From the NCBI RefSeq assembly GCF_002934365.1, contig NZ_PTIY01000009.1:1-64000 (forward strand): DNA of 64,000 nt, read 5' to 3'. Made by a program: the position numbers and the translations under genes. Position 1 is the first letter of the stretch, and each line of letters opens with the position of its first letter. Below, in pieces: positions 1 to 8,100 of this stretch. The notes beneath the pieces are model-generated. The model had not been told where the DNA came from and searched no databases. It saw nothing but the letters and a program-made list of their open reading frames with translations. The DNA is from Methylobacter tundripaludum. Lineage in GTDB: Bacteria > Pseudomonadota > Gammaproteobacteria > Methylococcales > Methylomonadaceae.

Positions 1-43
1 ATAAGCTCAACCATCGCCCTCGAAAAACACTCAATTTTAAAAC

Positions 44-62
44 ACCTCATGAGGTCTTTTTT
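44..62 (+). terminator. possible terminator of a gene to the left of the window
   Basis: A short palindrome, ACCTCATGAGGT, is preceded by an A-rich stretch and followed by CTTTTTT, so a stem extended by A-T pairs could form ahead of a U-run. The upstream gene is outside the window, so its role cannot be confirmed. Confidence 0.35.
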
Positions 63-132
63 CCTGAACAAGAGAGGGATGCCGCATGATTACTAGAATT
101 GCACTTCGGAGTTGAATCCGCCAATTTCTAAT

Positions 133-189
133 ATTCACCACGAAGAGCACGAAGAAAAAACGTAAAGCTTCGTGCTCTTCGTGGTGAAT
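133..189. repeat. hairpin repeat family A, copy 1
   Basis: A perfect 22-bp inverted repeat (133-154 against 168-189) with a 13-nt loop. The core is CACCACGAAGAGCACGAAG, built from repeating CACGAAG units. Three more copies lie at 1553-1619, 3637-3680 and 4754-4826, all between genes. It sits 31 nt upstream of the Nudix gene and would form a stable RNA hairpin. Confidence 0.9.
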
Positions 190-220
190 AAAAAAATTTA
201 ATCGATTTCTTACCTTATTA

Positions 221-724
221 ATGAACACCGAACTACTCGCCGTCGTTGATCAAAACGACTGCATCATCGACGCCTGTCCACGCCACATCGTCCATGCGAC
301 AGGCCTTAGGCACCGCGCCGTACATATCCTGGTTTTTAATGATCTGGGGCAGTTATTCCTGCAAAAACGCTCGATGAAAAAAGACCTCAATGGCGGCCTT
401 TGGGACACCTCGGCGGCAGGCCATGTTGATGCGGGCGAGGACTATGACATCAGCGCCGTCAGGGAGATTGAAGAGGAGCTGGGTATTTACGCTCACACTC
501 TGGAACCGCTATTCAAATTACCGGCCACGGAGGCTATCGGCATGGAATTTATCCAGGTTTACCGCTGCATGCATAACGGCCCGTTTGTGTTGGCGTCCGA
601 CGAAATTGACGAAGGCGACTGGTTTAGTATCGCTGAAATATCCGAGCGTATCGCGGCGGACGATCAACGGCTGACTGAAGCCTTTAAAACCATTTGGCGG
701 CAATTCGAGGCATTGGCAATATGA
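221..724 (+). CDS. Nudix hydrolase, YfcD-like
   Basis: A 167-residue Nudix protein. The Nudix box is intact around residues 67-88: GHVDAGE, then seven residues, then REIEEELG, fitting GX5EX7REUXEEXGU. The glutamates bind the metal for hydrolysis of a nucleoside diphosphate linked to another moiety. The N-terminal LLAVVDQNDCII segment and overall length resemble the YfcD/isopentenyl-diphosphate-isomerase-like branch; the substrate is unknown. The TGA stop overlaps the ATG of the Nif3-like gene (ATGA at 721-724), so the two are probably translationally coupled. The start is the first ATG after the family A hairpin. Confidence 0.88.
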   Translation: MNTELLAVVDQNDCIIDACPRHIVHATGLRHRAVHILVFNDLGQLFLQKRSMKKDLNGGLWDTSAAGHVDAGEDYDISAVREIEEELGIYAHTLEPLFKLPATEAIGMEFIQVYRCMHNGPFVLASDEIDEGDWFSIAEISERIAADDQRLTEAFKTIWRQFEALAI

Positions 725-1485
725 TTCTCCGACACCAATTGAGCGACTATTACCAGGCTTTGCTACGTCCTGAAACCTACGCCGACTATTGCCCTAACGG
801 CCTGCAAATAGAAGGGGCTGAAGCCATCGAGCGTATCGCTTTTGCGGTGTCGGCAACCCGCGATTCGATTAATCAGGCGGCCGAAAACAAGGCCGATGCA
901 TTGGTCGTTCATCACGGCCTGTTCTGGACATTTCACGGCGCAAAAACGTTGACCGGCGCATTCGCTCGGCGAGTTTTTCCGCTGGTAAAAAACGGCATCA
1001 ACCTGTTCGGCTATCATCTGCCGCTGGACGGTCACCCGGACATAGGCAATGCGGCGACCTTGGGCCAGCTGATCGATTGCAACCAGCAACAGCCGTTCGG
1101 CGATTACAAAGGCTCCGCGACCGGCATTAAGGGCATGCTCGAACAGCCGCTGACCGCCGTCGAGCTGCAACAAAAACTCGAAGCCGTATTGAAGCACGCC
1201 GTCATTTTGGCGACGTCCGATAACAATGCGCTGATCAGGTCGGTCGGCATCATTACCGGTGGCGCCAACAGCGAATGGCGCCTGGCCGAAAAAGAGCGGC
1301 TGGATGCCTACATTACCGGCGAGATCAGCGAGCACGACTGGCACGAAAGTCAGGAGGCGGGCATACACATGTTTGCGGGCGGACATAACGCCACGGAACA
1401 GTTCGGCATCCAGGCCTTAATGGAAAGAACCCGGCAGCAATTTGCAGTGGATTGCTTTTTTATCGATAGCGAAAATCCTGCGTAG
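721..1485 (+). CDS. Nif3-like dinuclear metal centre protein (DUF34/YbgI)
   Basis: A 254-residue Nif3/DUF34 family protein. Known members form toroidal hexamers with a two-metal site; the biochemical role is unsettled, although some are reported as GTP cyclohydrolase I type 2-like. Visible landmarks are YCPNGLQIEG near the N-terminus, VVHHGLFW with the paired metal-binding histidines, YHLPLDGH in the middle, and FAGGHNATEQFGIQAL near the C-terminus, carrying the last metal ligands (H and E). I chose the ATG at 721 because it overlaps the preceding stop as ATGA and gives the conserved MILRHQLSDYY start; an in-frame start at 694 would lie inside the Nudix gene. Confidence 0.9.
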   Translation: MILRHQLSDYYQALLRPETYADYCPNGLQIEGAEAIERIAFAVSATRDSINQAAENKADALVVHHGLFWTFHGAKTLTGAFARRVFPLVKNGINLFGYHLPLDGHPDIGNAATLGQLIDCNQQQPFGDYKGSATGIKGMLEQPLTAVELQQKLEAVLKHAVILATSDNNALIRSVGIITGGANSEWRLAEKERLDAYITGEISEHDWHESQEAGIHMFAGGHNATEQFGIQALMERTRQQFAVDCFFIDSENPA

Positions 1486-1552
1486 GGCGTGCCGTGCGCC
1501 GCCTTCTTTGCTGCGTAGCAAGTGGCTTGAATTATTTAAGTGGATTAATTCA

Positions 1553-1619
1553 CCACGAAGACACGAAGGACACGAAGAAAAGCTAAGGTAAAAACTTCGA
1601 GTCCTTCGTGTTTTCGTGG
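1553..1619. repeat. hairpin repeat family A, copy 2
   Basis: A 25-bp inverted repeat (1553-1577 against 1595-1619) with two mismatches and a 17-nt loop. It carries CCACGAAGACACGAAGGAC, the same CACGAAG-unit design as the other three copies. It separates the Nif3-like gene from the P-type ATPase gene. Confidence 0.88.
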
Positions 1620-1666
1620 TTTTTTATATTAAACTAAAGCACTGTCCACTTTGCGAAGCCGAGACG

Positions 1667-3613
1667 ATGACCGATAAGCCAGCAACGATTCCCCGCGCAA
1701 CATCCGAAAACATCATTGCTGTTTTGAGCCTGCTCGGCATTGGCGCCTATCTGGTCCTGCATTATGCGTTGGATACAGGGCATGAAGTCTATACGCTATC
1801 TCTGAATGCGGGTTTAAGCTCGGCGTTTTCCGAAATTTACCAAGGGCAATTCGCTTTCCCGATTGAGCTGGTGCAACTGCCCCTGCTTGCCGTTTTGGCG
1901 CTGGGCGGTATTCCGTTGGTTTATCAACTCGGCGCGAAATTGGGGCAGGGCGATTGGGGCGCGGATCTGCTGGCAGGCATGTCGATAGTGACGGCGGTTT
2001 TATTGGGCGAATACTTGGCCGGCAGCCTGGTGGTGCTGATGCTGTCCGGCGGCGTGGTGCTGGAATCCTATGCGGTGCGCAAAGCCTCTTCGGTGCTTGA
2101 GGCATTGGCCAAGCGGATGCCGTCCGTCGCGCATAGAAAGTCCGGCGATCAACTGGCCGACATTACCACCGGGCAGGTTCATATCGGCGACACCCTGTTG
2201 ATACTGCCGCATGAAATCTGTCCCGTTGACGGCACGGTACTGGAAGGCTCCAGCACGATGGACGAGTCCTACCTGACCGGCGAACCGTATATGATGTCGA
2301 AAGTCAGCGGTTCACAAGTGCTTTCCGGCGCGATCAACGGCGATTCGGCGCTGACCATACGCGCGGACAAGCGGGCTGTCGATTCCCGCTATGCGAAGAT
2401 CATGGAGGTAATGAAGTCTTCCGAGCAGTATCGGCCCAACATCAGGCGGCTGGGCGATCAACTTGGCGCACTGTACACGCCGCTGGCGGTCATCATTGCA
2501 TTGAGTGCCTGGGCGGTCAGCGGCGATGTGATCCGTTTCCTGGCCGTGCTGGTTATCGCCACGCCGTGCCCGTTGCTGATCGGCATTCCGGTCACCGTTA
2601 TCAGTTCGATTTCGCTGGCCGCGCGGCGGGAAATCATCATCAAGAATCCCGCCATACTGGAAGCCATCGGTACTTGCCGCACGGCGATTTTCGATAAAAC
2701 CGGCACCCTGACTTATGGCCGTCCGACGCTGACGGCGTTGATTCCTAACCAGGGTTATAACGAGCAGGAAGCGTTAATCTTAATTGCCAGTTTGGAGCGA
2801 TATTCCAAACATCCGCTGTCTCGCGCGATCGTTGCGGCGGCGGAAAAGTCGGCGTTATCGTTATTAAGCGTGACCAATATCACCGAGTTGTCGGGTGAGG
2901 GGCTTAAAGGCAATGTGGCCGGAAAACAGGTTCAGATCACCAGCCGTAAAAATTTTGTCGAGCAGCACCCGGATGTTGCCAAAGAGTTGCCGCCCGTCAC
3001 CGGCGGTCTGGAATGCGTGGTGCTGATTGACGATGCTTACGCGGCGACCCTGCAATTTCGCGACGAGGTGCGTACCGACAGTTCGTCATTTATCAACCAC
3101 CTGCGCCCCAGCCATATGTTTGATAAGGTGATGCTGGTGTCCGGCGACAGGGAGTCGGAAGTGCGCTTCCTGGCCGAGCAAGTCGGCATTGAGCACGTTT
3201 ATTTCAGCCAAAGCCCGGAGCAGAAACTGGAGCTGGTGCGCAATGAGACTAAAGTTGCAAAAACCGTGTTCCTGGGTGACGGCATCAATGACGCCCCGGC
3301 GCTGACTGCCGCGACCATCGGGATAGCTTTCGGCCAGAACAGCGACATTACCGGCGAATCGGCGGATGCGGTGATCATGGACAGTTCGTTGCTAAAAGTC
3401 GATGAGTTGTTTCATATCGGCGAGCGGATGCGTAAAATTGCGCTGCAAAGCGCGGTGGGCGGCATGGCGCTGAGTTTGATAGGCATGGTGTTTGCCGGAT
3501 TGGGTTACTTGACGCCGGTAGCAGGAGCCATAATCCAGGAAATCATCGATGTGCTTGCGGTATTGAATGCGTTACGGGCGGCCGTTCCGCCGAAAACGCT
3601 TTCGGATTTTTAG
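1667..3613 (+). CDS. P1B-type metal-transporting ATPase with TPC motif
   Basis: A 648-residue P-type ATPase in the inner membrane. Motifs in order: actuator loop TGEP (TGES-like), transmembrane metal motif [11 protein letters not shown], phosphorylation loop FDKTGTLT, the HP dipeptide in SKHPLSRAI typical of heavy-metal ATPases, and hinge GDGINDAP. There is no N-terminal HMA metal-binding domain. TPC in place of CPC is the signature described for the P1B-5 group, linked to iron/nickel rather than copper; that assignment rests on one motif. The ATG at 1667 gives MTDKPATIP; a longer reading from 1616 would begin inside the hairpin repeat. A VIT-type transporter and a bacteriohemerythrin follow nearby. 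Confidence 0.9.
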   Translation: MTDKPATIPRATSENIIAVLSLLGIGAYLVLHYALDTGHEVYTLSLNAGLSSAFSEIYQGQFAFPIELVQLPLLAVLALGGIPLVYQLGAKLGQGDWGADLLAGMSIVTAVLLGEYLAGSLVVLMLSGGVVLESYAVRKASSVLEALAKRMPSVAHRKSGDQLADITTGQVHIGDTLLILPHEICPVDGTVLEGSSTMDESYLTGEPYMMSKVSGSQVLSGAINGDSALTIRADKRAVDSRYAKIMEVMKSSEQYRPNIRRLGDQLGALYTPLAVIIALSAWAVSGDVIRFLAVLVIATPCPLLIGIPVTVISSISLAARREIIIKNPAILEAIGTCRTAIFDKTGTLTYGRPTLTALIPNQGYNEQEALILIASLERYSKHPLSRAIVAAAEKSALSLLSVTNITELSGEGLKGNVAGKQVQITSRKNFVEQHPDVAKELPPVTGGLECVVLIDDAYAATLQFRDEVRTDSSSFINHLRPSHMFDKVMLVSGDRESEVRFLAEQVGIEHVYFSQSPEQKLELVRNETKVAKTVFLGDGINDAPALTAATIGIAFGQNSDITGESADAVIMDSSLLKVDELFHIGERMRKIALQSAVGGMALSLIGMVFAGLGYLTPVAGAIIQEIIDVLAVLNALRAAVPPKTLSDF

Positions 3614-3636
3614 CCACTCAGCTGTTAGAAACATAG

Positions 3637-3680
3637 CACCACGAAGAACACGAAGTTTTTTTCTTCGTGTTTTCGTAGTG
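3637..3680. repeat. hairpin repeat family A, copy 3
   Basis: Arms at 3637-3655 and 3663-3680 around a T-rich loop; slightly degenerate (CACTACGAAAACACGAAG on the second arm read in reverse complement). It starts 24 nt after the ATPase stop and could act as a transcription terminator or 3'-end stabiliser for it. Confidence 0.82.
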
Positions 3681-3768
3681 ACTAAAAAGCTTTTAATTTT
3701 GGCTCCGGTTTAGGTTTATCCGTACCCCATAGCTTTGATGGCTAGATAGTTACAAAAAAGGAAACTCA

Positions 3769-4461
3769 ATGTCACCTCATCACGAAATACACAGGAGTCA
3801 TCGTATCGGCTGGCTGCGCGCGGCGGTATTGGGTGCGAACGACGGCATCGTGTCCACGGCCAGTTTAATAGTCGGCATCGCGGCCTCCGATGCGACGCAT
3901 GACGAGATAGTCCTGGCCGGTGTTGCGGGCCTAGTTGCCGGGGCGATGTCGATGGCGGCCGGAGAATATGTATCGGTCAGCTCGCAAGCCGATACCGAAC
4001 AGGCCGACTTAAAGCGTGAGCGTAAAGAACTGGATGAAGATGGGGACCATGAACACAAAGAACTGGCGGCCATCTATGTGGCGCGCGGGCTCGATCCGGT
4101 ACTGGCCGGGCAGGTTGCAGAGCAACTGATGAAGCATGATGCGTTAGCCGCGCATGCCCGCGACGAACTGGGCATATCTGAAACGGGCGCCGCAAGACCC
4201 ACCCAGGCGGCGCTGACTTCGGCCGCCACGTTTGCCGTTGGCGCGGTGTTGCCTTTATTGATCGTCCTATTTGCTCCCGAGACCGATTTAATCGTGCCGG
4301 TGTCAGCGGCATCGTTGCTGTTTTTAACGGTGCTGGGCATGTTGGCGGCCTATAGCGGCGGGGCAGGCATCATGAAAGGCGCTTTTCGTGTCGTCTTTTG
4401 GGGCGCATTGGCTATGGGGCTGACCGCAGCCGTCGGTTCCGTCTTCGGAACGGCCGTGTGA
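3769..4461 (+). CDS. VIT1/CCC1 family iron/manganese transporter
   Basis: A 230-residue membrane protein of the VIT1/CCC1 family (DUF125). These proteins move Fe2+ or Mn2+ across membranes, in plants and yeast into the vacuole; bacterial members probably detoxify or export. The opening GWLRAAVLGANDGIVSTAS is the family hallmark, followed by SMAAGEYVSVSSQAD in TM2, a charged cytoplasmic metal-binding segment rich in Glu/Asp (residues 80-100), and three C-terminal hydrophobic segments. An AAGGAAA-like ribosome site precedes the ATG. It lies 155 nt after the P1B ATPase, consistent with a metal-handling neighbourhood. Confidence 0.92.
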   Translation: MSPHHEIHRSHRIGWLRAAVLGANDGIVSTASLIVGIAASDATHDEIVLAGVAGLVAGAMSMAAGEYVSVSSQADTEQADLKRERKELDEDGDHEHKELAAIYVARGLDPVLAGQVAEQLMKHDALAAHARDELGISETGAARPTQAALTSAATFAVGAVLPLLIVLFAPETDLIVPVSAASLLFLTVLGMLAAYSGGAGIMKGAFRVVFWGALAMGLTAAVGSVFGTAV

Positions 4462-4465
4462 CGTC

Positions 4466-4795
4466 GTGAACTGGCAGGTTTATATTATCCTTTGTTCCGA
4501 TGACTCGCTTTATACCGGCATCACCATCGATGTTGTGAGGCGCTTTAATCAGCATGCAGACAGGCAAGGCGCCAAATATTTTCGCGGCAGGCAACCCAAA
4601 CAGCTGGTCTATGTCGAGAACGGCCATGACCGCAGTTCCGCCAGTAAACGGGAAATCGTCATAAAAAAACTGCCCAGGCTTGAGAAGTTGCAGTTGCTGG
4701 CTTCGGATAGTAACAAGGTGGGTTCAATCCGTTATGAACTTAATGAAGACCACTCACCACGAAGACACGAAGTTCACGAAGAAAAGACCGAGTAA
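4466..4795 (+). CDS. GIY-YIG nuclease-fold protein with repeat-derived tail
   Basis: A 109-residue protein of the UPF0213/YhbQ-like GIY-YIG group. WQVYIILCSDDSLYTGIT gives the VYI...YTG halves of the motif, followed by VVRRFNQHA (catalytic Arg) and a later Glu in SKREIVIKK. Activity in this small single-domain group is poorly defined. The start is GTG at 4466, four nt after the VIT gene stop, so they are probably cotranscribed. The last 14 residues (HSPRRHEVHEEKTE) are encoded by the left arm of hairpin repeat family A, which also supplies the stop codon; the ancestral protein probably ended near residue 92. Confidence 0.88.
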   Translation: MNWQVYIILCSDDSLYTGITIDVVRRFNQHADRQGAKYFRGRQPKQLVYVENGHDRSSASKREIVIKKLPRLEKLQLLASDSNKVGSIRYELNEDHSPRRHEVHEEKTE

Positions 4796-4826
4796 AAACT
4801 TCGTGCTCTTCGTGTCTTCGTGGTGA
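4754..4826. repeat. hairpin repeat family A, copy 4 (overlaps a gene end)
   Basis: Arms at 4754-4781 and 4799-4826, 28 bp each with two mismatches and a 17-nt loop. The left arm is translated as the C-terminus of the GIY-YIG protein, and the right arm ends 18 nt before the uracil-DNA glycosylase start. Confidence 0.9.
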
Positions 4827-4844
4827 ATTAATCAAAAACAAAAC

Positions 4845-5492
4845 ATGTATTCCAAACAAATATTCGATCAAGATTGCAGGCAGTGTAAACGGCTGGATGA
4901 TTTCCTGTGTGACGTTAAGCAAAAGCACCCCGGCTACCATGCCCGTCCGGTTGCGCCGTTTGGCGACAGCGGCGCCCAATTGCTGATAGTCGGCTTGGCT
5001 CCCGGCATGCATGGAGCCAATGCCACAGGAAGGCCGTTTACCGGCGATTATGCGGGGCTGCTGCTGTACGAGGCGCTTTACGAGTTCGGCTACAGCAACC
5101 AAATAAAATCCGAGTCATTGACAGACGGCTTGGTGCTTAAAAACTGCCGTATCACTAATGCCGTTAAATGCCTGCCGCCGCAAAACAAACCGACCAATGC
5201 CGAAATCAACCAGTGTAATAATTTTTTATCTGCCGAGATAAAAACCTTGCCGGAGCAGGCGGTCATACTGGCCTTAGGTTCGATTGCCCACCAAGCGGTA
5301 TTAAAAGCCTACGGGCTGAAACTGAGCAGCGCCAAGTTTGCCCATAATGCGCAGCATGCCTTGCCTGATGGCCGCACGCTGATCGATTCCTATCACAGCA
5401 GCCGGTACAACGTGCAGACCAAGAGACTGACTAAAGACATGTTTGCCGATGTTTTTCGTACCATTGAGATGCGGCGTTTGAAAATCGCGTAG
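4845..5492 (+). CDS. uracil-DNA glycosylase family protein (type 5/UdgB-like)
   Basis: A 215-residue member of the uracil-DNA glycosylase superfamily, removing uracil or related damaged bases in base-excision repair. Motif A is GLAPGMHGANATGRPFTGD and the C-terminal motif is SYHSSRYN. Cysteines in DCRQCKR near the N-terminus and further cysteines in CRITNAVKC and NQC match the iron-sulfur cluster of family 4/5 enzymes. In motif A, alanine rather than glutamate or aspartate follows the GLAPG core, as in type 5. It begins shortly after the fourth family A hairpin, and no operon partner follows closely. Confidence 0.88.
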   Translation: MYSKQIFDQDCRQCKRLDDFLCDVKQKHPGYHARPVAPFGDSGAQLLIVGLAPGMHGANATGRPFTGDYAGLLLYEALYEFGYSNQIKSESLTDGLVLKNCRITNAVKCLPPQNKPTNAEINQCNNFLSAEIKTLPEQAVILALGSIAHQAVLKAYGLKLSSAKFAHNAQHALPDGRTLIDSYHSSRYNVQTKRLTKDMFADVFRTIEMRRLKIA

Positions 5493-5633
5493 CTTGTCTG
5501 TAGCGTAGCCGGAATACGGGATGATCGGAGCCATGAAGCCCAAGGTTTTGCAAAGTTCCATCCGGGTGTTTGCTGTGCAATGAGGATGAATGTTTATGAT
5601 GGATCAATAACTAAATTAACCTAGAGGGTACCT

Positions 5634-6062
5634 ATGCCAATTAAATGGGATTCCAGATTCAGTGTGGACAATTCGACTATTGATATGGAACACAAATTAT
5701 TATTAACGTTGCTTAATGTGCTGGAAGTAGTGCTGCGTAATCCGCATGAAAAAGATTCTGTAAGGTTTTTTATCGATCAGTTATATGAATCTGCCAGGGA
5801 ACATTTTATTCATGAAGAAAAGCTGCAAATTAAGTATATGTTCCCTTATTATGAGGAAAATAAAACAGGGCATGAGGCACTTATAGTTGAACTGGATGCC
5901 ATTAGAGAGGAAATCTATAAATTTATCAACAAGACAGGCGCTTCGCAGAATGAAGCTGACAGCATGAGTGAAAAGATTAACCATGTCTTAAGAGATTGGC
6001 TTATTGATCACATTCTAAAATCAGATATGAAAATGAAGGGGTTTATGAATGATGCGAGATAA
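5634..6062 (+). CDS. bacteriohemerythrin
   Basis: A 142-residue single-domain hemerythrin binding O2 (or another ligand) at a non-haem di-iron centre. Iron ligands are visible in MEHKLLL, HFIHEEKLQ, GHEALI and WLIDHILKSDMKM, which matches the H-HxxxE-H-HxxxxD pattern. Such proteins are common in microaerophilic and methane-oxidising bacteria as O2 carriers, and one is reported to deliver O2 to particulate methane monooxygenase in a methanotroph; that role is only a possibility here. AGAGGGTACC before the ATG supplies the ribosome site. It stands alone, with repeat-like debris on both sides. Confidence 0.93.
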   Translation: MPIKWDSRFSVDNSTIDMEHKLLLTLLNVLEVVLRNPHEKDSVRFFIDQLYESAREHFIHEEKLQIKYMFPYYEENKTGHEALIVELDAIREEIYKFINKTGASQNEADSMSEKINHVLRDWLIDHILKSDMKMKGFMNDAR

Positions 6063-6184
6063 GTCTAACCTCTTCAGCTTACGGAGTATGCTCGAGTGAT
6101 ACCGGTTCTTTTGCGTCTATTTTTTAAGATGATGGGGGTGTCACGGATTTCGCAAAGCTCCAGCCGGGCTATTCTCGTATGGGG

Positions 6185-7153
6185 CTAAACTCTATTCCAA
6201 TCTTTACTGCGAATTCGTCCTGTTTGGTAGTAAGTAGAAACCAATTCAACAAAATCTTTAAAGTCTTCGTTTTCTACTACGATCCTATTGACTGATTGCC
6301 AATCAATCTCAGGTCTGGCAATCGCGGGCAACAAAATTTCGCTTTCGGATGGATTTTCCGAATTCAGTAAAATAACACCGATGCCGTGCAATGCGGACAA
6401 CATGCGCAATTCCTGCTCAACGACGTTGTCAGCTAAGAGCGTAGCTACTAAATAACCTTCATTTGCCCAGCTGGAATTACTCACTGCCTGGAAAAAACTT
6501 TTTCTAACATTTGAGCTATTGAGTTCTTTTTTTACTTCAAATGACCATAGTCTTACACTTTGCCCGCCGCCTTGTGATACGCAAGTCCTAACTAAATCAT
6601 TCCAACCCTTGTCAACAGGCTGCATGGCCACTATGTCAGGGTGTAACCATTGATTACCGCCATTGCCGCGTTGATTCTTAGAGCGTTTCTCATCAATGCG
6701 CTGGCAAAATAAATTAAGGTCGGATTTCAGATATTCAACTAACAACGGATAAAGTTGTTGTTCGCTTAAAGCGGAATTGCTTAATGCGCTGCTTGGTTGA
6801 ATAAATTCCTGTTCTTCTTCGGTTATTTCTTCATCTTCTGACGTATTATCCGCTCTTTTTTGCGATTGCGTTGCGTCAGGGTCATACCAGTAAACGCGGG
6901 GGCGTGGTTTGTCTTGCCAAAATATATGTGGATTAGCTTTTAATATTTGATCTTTTTGTGCACCTATTTCAGCAATTATTTGTGAAATAAATGACTTATT
7001 GTCGGAAAAACGTGGATTTTCGCGTTTCTCACAATAGTCTTCAGGGTGTTGTGTAACAATGGCATCTGCAATTTCTCTAGCACTAAAGCGAGTAAGCGGA
7101 TTAGTTTTTAAGAAGTTTGCAACTTTTTGAGATTGAGAAGCTTTAGGCGGCAT
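6185..7153 (-). CDS. HrgA-like protein (COG2958), putative nuclease
   Basis: A 322-residue protein resembling HrgA/COG2958, first noted in Helicobacter as a gene replacing a restriction endonuclease. Residues 1-90 look like an HTH/HARE-type winged helix (ANFLKTNPLTRFSAREIADAI); an acidic linker (EDEEITEEEQEF) follows; residues 130-322 hold HPDIVAM and FEVKKEL, spaced like the D and ExK of a PD-(D/E)XK fold. No methyltransferase lies beside it. It is next to tRNA-Pro, a common landing site for accessory genes, and its A+T-rich codon use differs from its neighbours. The nuclease function is inferred. Confidence 0.72.
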   Translation of the reverse strand: MPPKASQSQKVANFLKTNPLTRFSAREIADAIVTQHPEDYCEKRENPRFSDNKSFISQIIAEIGAQKDQILKANPHIFWQDKPRPRVYWYDPDATQSQKRADNTSEDEEITEEEQEFIQPSSALSNSALSEQQLYPLLVEYLKSDLNLFCQRIDEKRSKNQRGNGGNQWLHPDIVAMQPVDKGWNDLVRTCVSQGGGQSVRLWSFEVKKELNSSNVRKSFFQAVSNSSWANEGYLVATLLADNVVEQELRMLSALHGIGVILLNSENPSESEILLPAIARPEIDWQSVNRIVVENEDFKDFVELVSTYYQTGRIRSKDWNRV

Positions 7154-7285
7154 AGTTACGATAATAAATTATTTTGATTACAGTAATAAACAGCAACAAT
7201 TGAAAAGTGCTATCCCGAATGCTCTCCCGGAAATACCCAGATTTCTTTTTATTCGATTCTATATGGTGCAGTTCTTTGTTTCAAT

Positions 7286-7362
<77 letters not shown>

Positions 7363-7391
7363 ACAGTGAAATAAAGAATTTAAAGCTGAAA

Positions 7392-7455
7392 GGATTGTGA
7401 ACACAATCCCCAATAATTCAATGCCGCAGATTGTACTACATTTGCGGCATTGAAT
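7392..7455. repeat. two perfect inverted repeats between the MerR gene and tRNA-Pro
   Basis: GGATTGTG-AA-CACAATCC at 7392-7409, and a 13-bp perfect inverted repeat (ATTCAATGCCGCA, 7416-7428 against 7443-7455) with a 14-nt loop. They follow the MerR gene stop on the minus strand and precede tRNA-Pro. They may end the ihfA-merR transcript or be read-through hairpins; no clear U-run follows. Confidence 0.6.
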
Positions 7456-7464
7456 GGGAAAAAT

Positions 7465-7818
7465 CTACTTGAGCAGCTCCAGAATTTCTTCCAATTCGCT
7501 AACCATTTGATGAATCAACTGCTTGGTGCGGGTTGAATCTTCTTTGGCGTCGTCGCTGCCTAAATGAGCTCTGGCGCCGCCGATGGTGTAGCCTTGTTCA
7601 TATAACAATGATCTTATTTGCCGTATCATCAGCACGTCATGGCGCTGGTAATAACGACGATTGCCGCGTCTTTTTACCGGGCTAAGCTCGGTAAATTCTT
7701 GCTCCCAGTAGCGAAGCACATGAGGCTTTACGCCACATAACTCACTGACTTCACCGATGGTGAAATAGCGTTTTGCCGGTATGACCGGCAGCTCATTATT
7801 ATTACTCGGCTCCAGCAT
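7465..7818 (-). CDS. MerR-family regulator adjacent to ihfA
   Basis: A 117-residue MerR-like DNA-binding protein. The N-terminal winged helix is clear: [20 protein letters not shown], then WEQEF and RRGNRRYY, with a short coiled C-terminus and no metal-binding cysteine cluster. MerR proteins of this type directly follow ihfA in many gammaproteobacteria, but their targets are not defined. Its start lies inside the end of ihfA (17-nt overlap), so the two share a transcript. The hairpins downstream may end it. Confidence 0.88.
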   Translation of the reverse strand: MLEPSNNNELPVIPAKRYFTIGEVSELCGVKPHVLRYWEQEFTELSPVKRRGNRRYYQRHDVLMIRQIRSLLYEQGYTIGGARAHLGSDDAKEDSTRTKQLIHQMVSELEEILELLK

Positions 7819-8098
7819 ACGCTTCCACTCTGGCTTTTAGTTTTTGACCTGATCTGAATGTGACTACCCGGCGGGCGGTTATGGGGATTTCTTCGCCTGT
7901 TTTTGGATTTCTGCCGGGACGGCTGCTTTTATCGCGCAGTTCGAATTTTCCAAAACCGGAAATTTTTACTTGCTCGCCGTGTTCCAGAGAGCCTTTGATT
8001 TCCTCAAAAAACATTTCGACCATATCTTTAGCTTCGCGCTTGTTCAAGCCAAGCTCGTCAAACAGCCTTTCGGCAAAATCAGCTTTAGTTAATGCCAT
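7802..8098 (-). CDS. ihfA: integration host factor alpha subunit
   Basis: A 98-residue HU/IHF family DNA-bending protein, partner of IhfB. The signature [20 protein letters not shown] includes the RNPKTG beta-arm whose proline intercalates into DNA. The ATG at 8098 gives [10 protein letters not shown], the usual IHF-alpha start; a TTG six nt upstream (8104) is in frame but would overlap the pheT stop. The pheS-pheT-ihfA order is conserved in enterics. The predicted start is three nt from the pheT stop, so translation is probably coupled. Confidence 0.96.
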   Translation of the reverse strand: MALTKADFAERLFDELGLNKREAKDMVEMFFEEIKGSLEHGEQVKISGFGKFELRDKSSRPGRNPKTGEEIPITARRVVTFRSGQKLKARVEAYAGAE

Positions 8099-8100
8099 TA

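Noticed and set aside
37..228. Minus-strand 63-codon frame with a FIHHEEHEALR stretch
   Set aside because: It is the translation of hairpin repeat copy 1 and has no homology.
763..1386. 207-codon frame opposite the Nif3-like gene
   Set aside because: Antisense shadow of a well-supported gene.
133..4826. CRISPR array from four related repeats
   Set aside because: Spacing is 1-2 kb with genes between, and each unit is a self-complementary hairpin.
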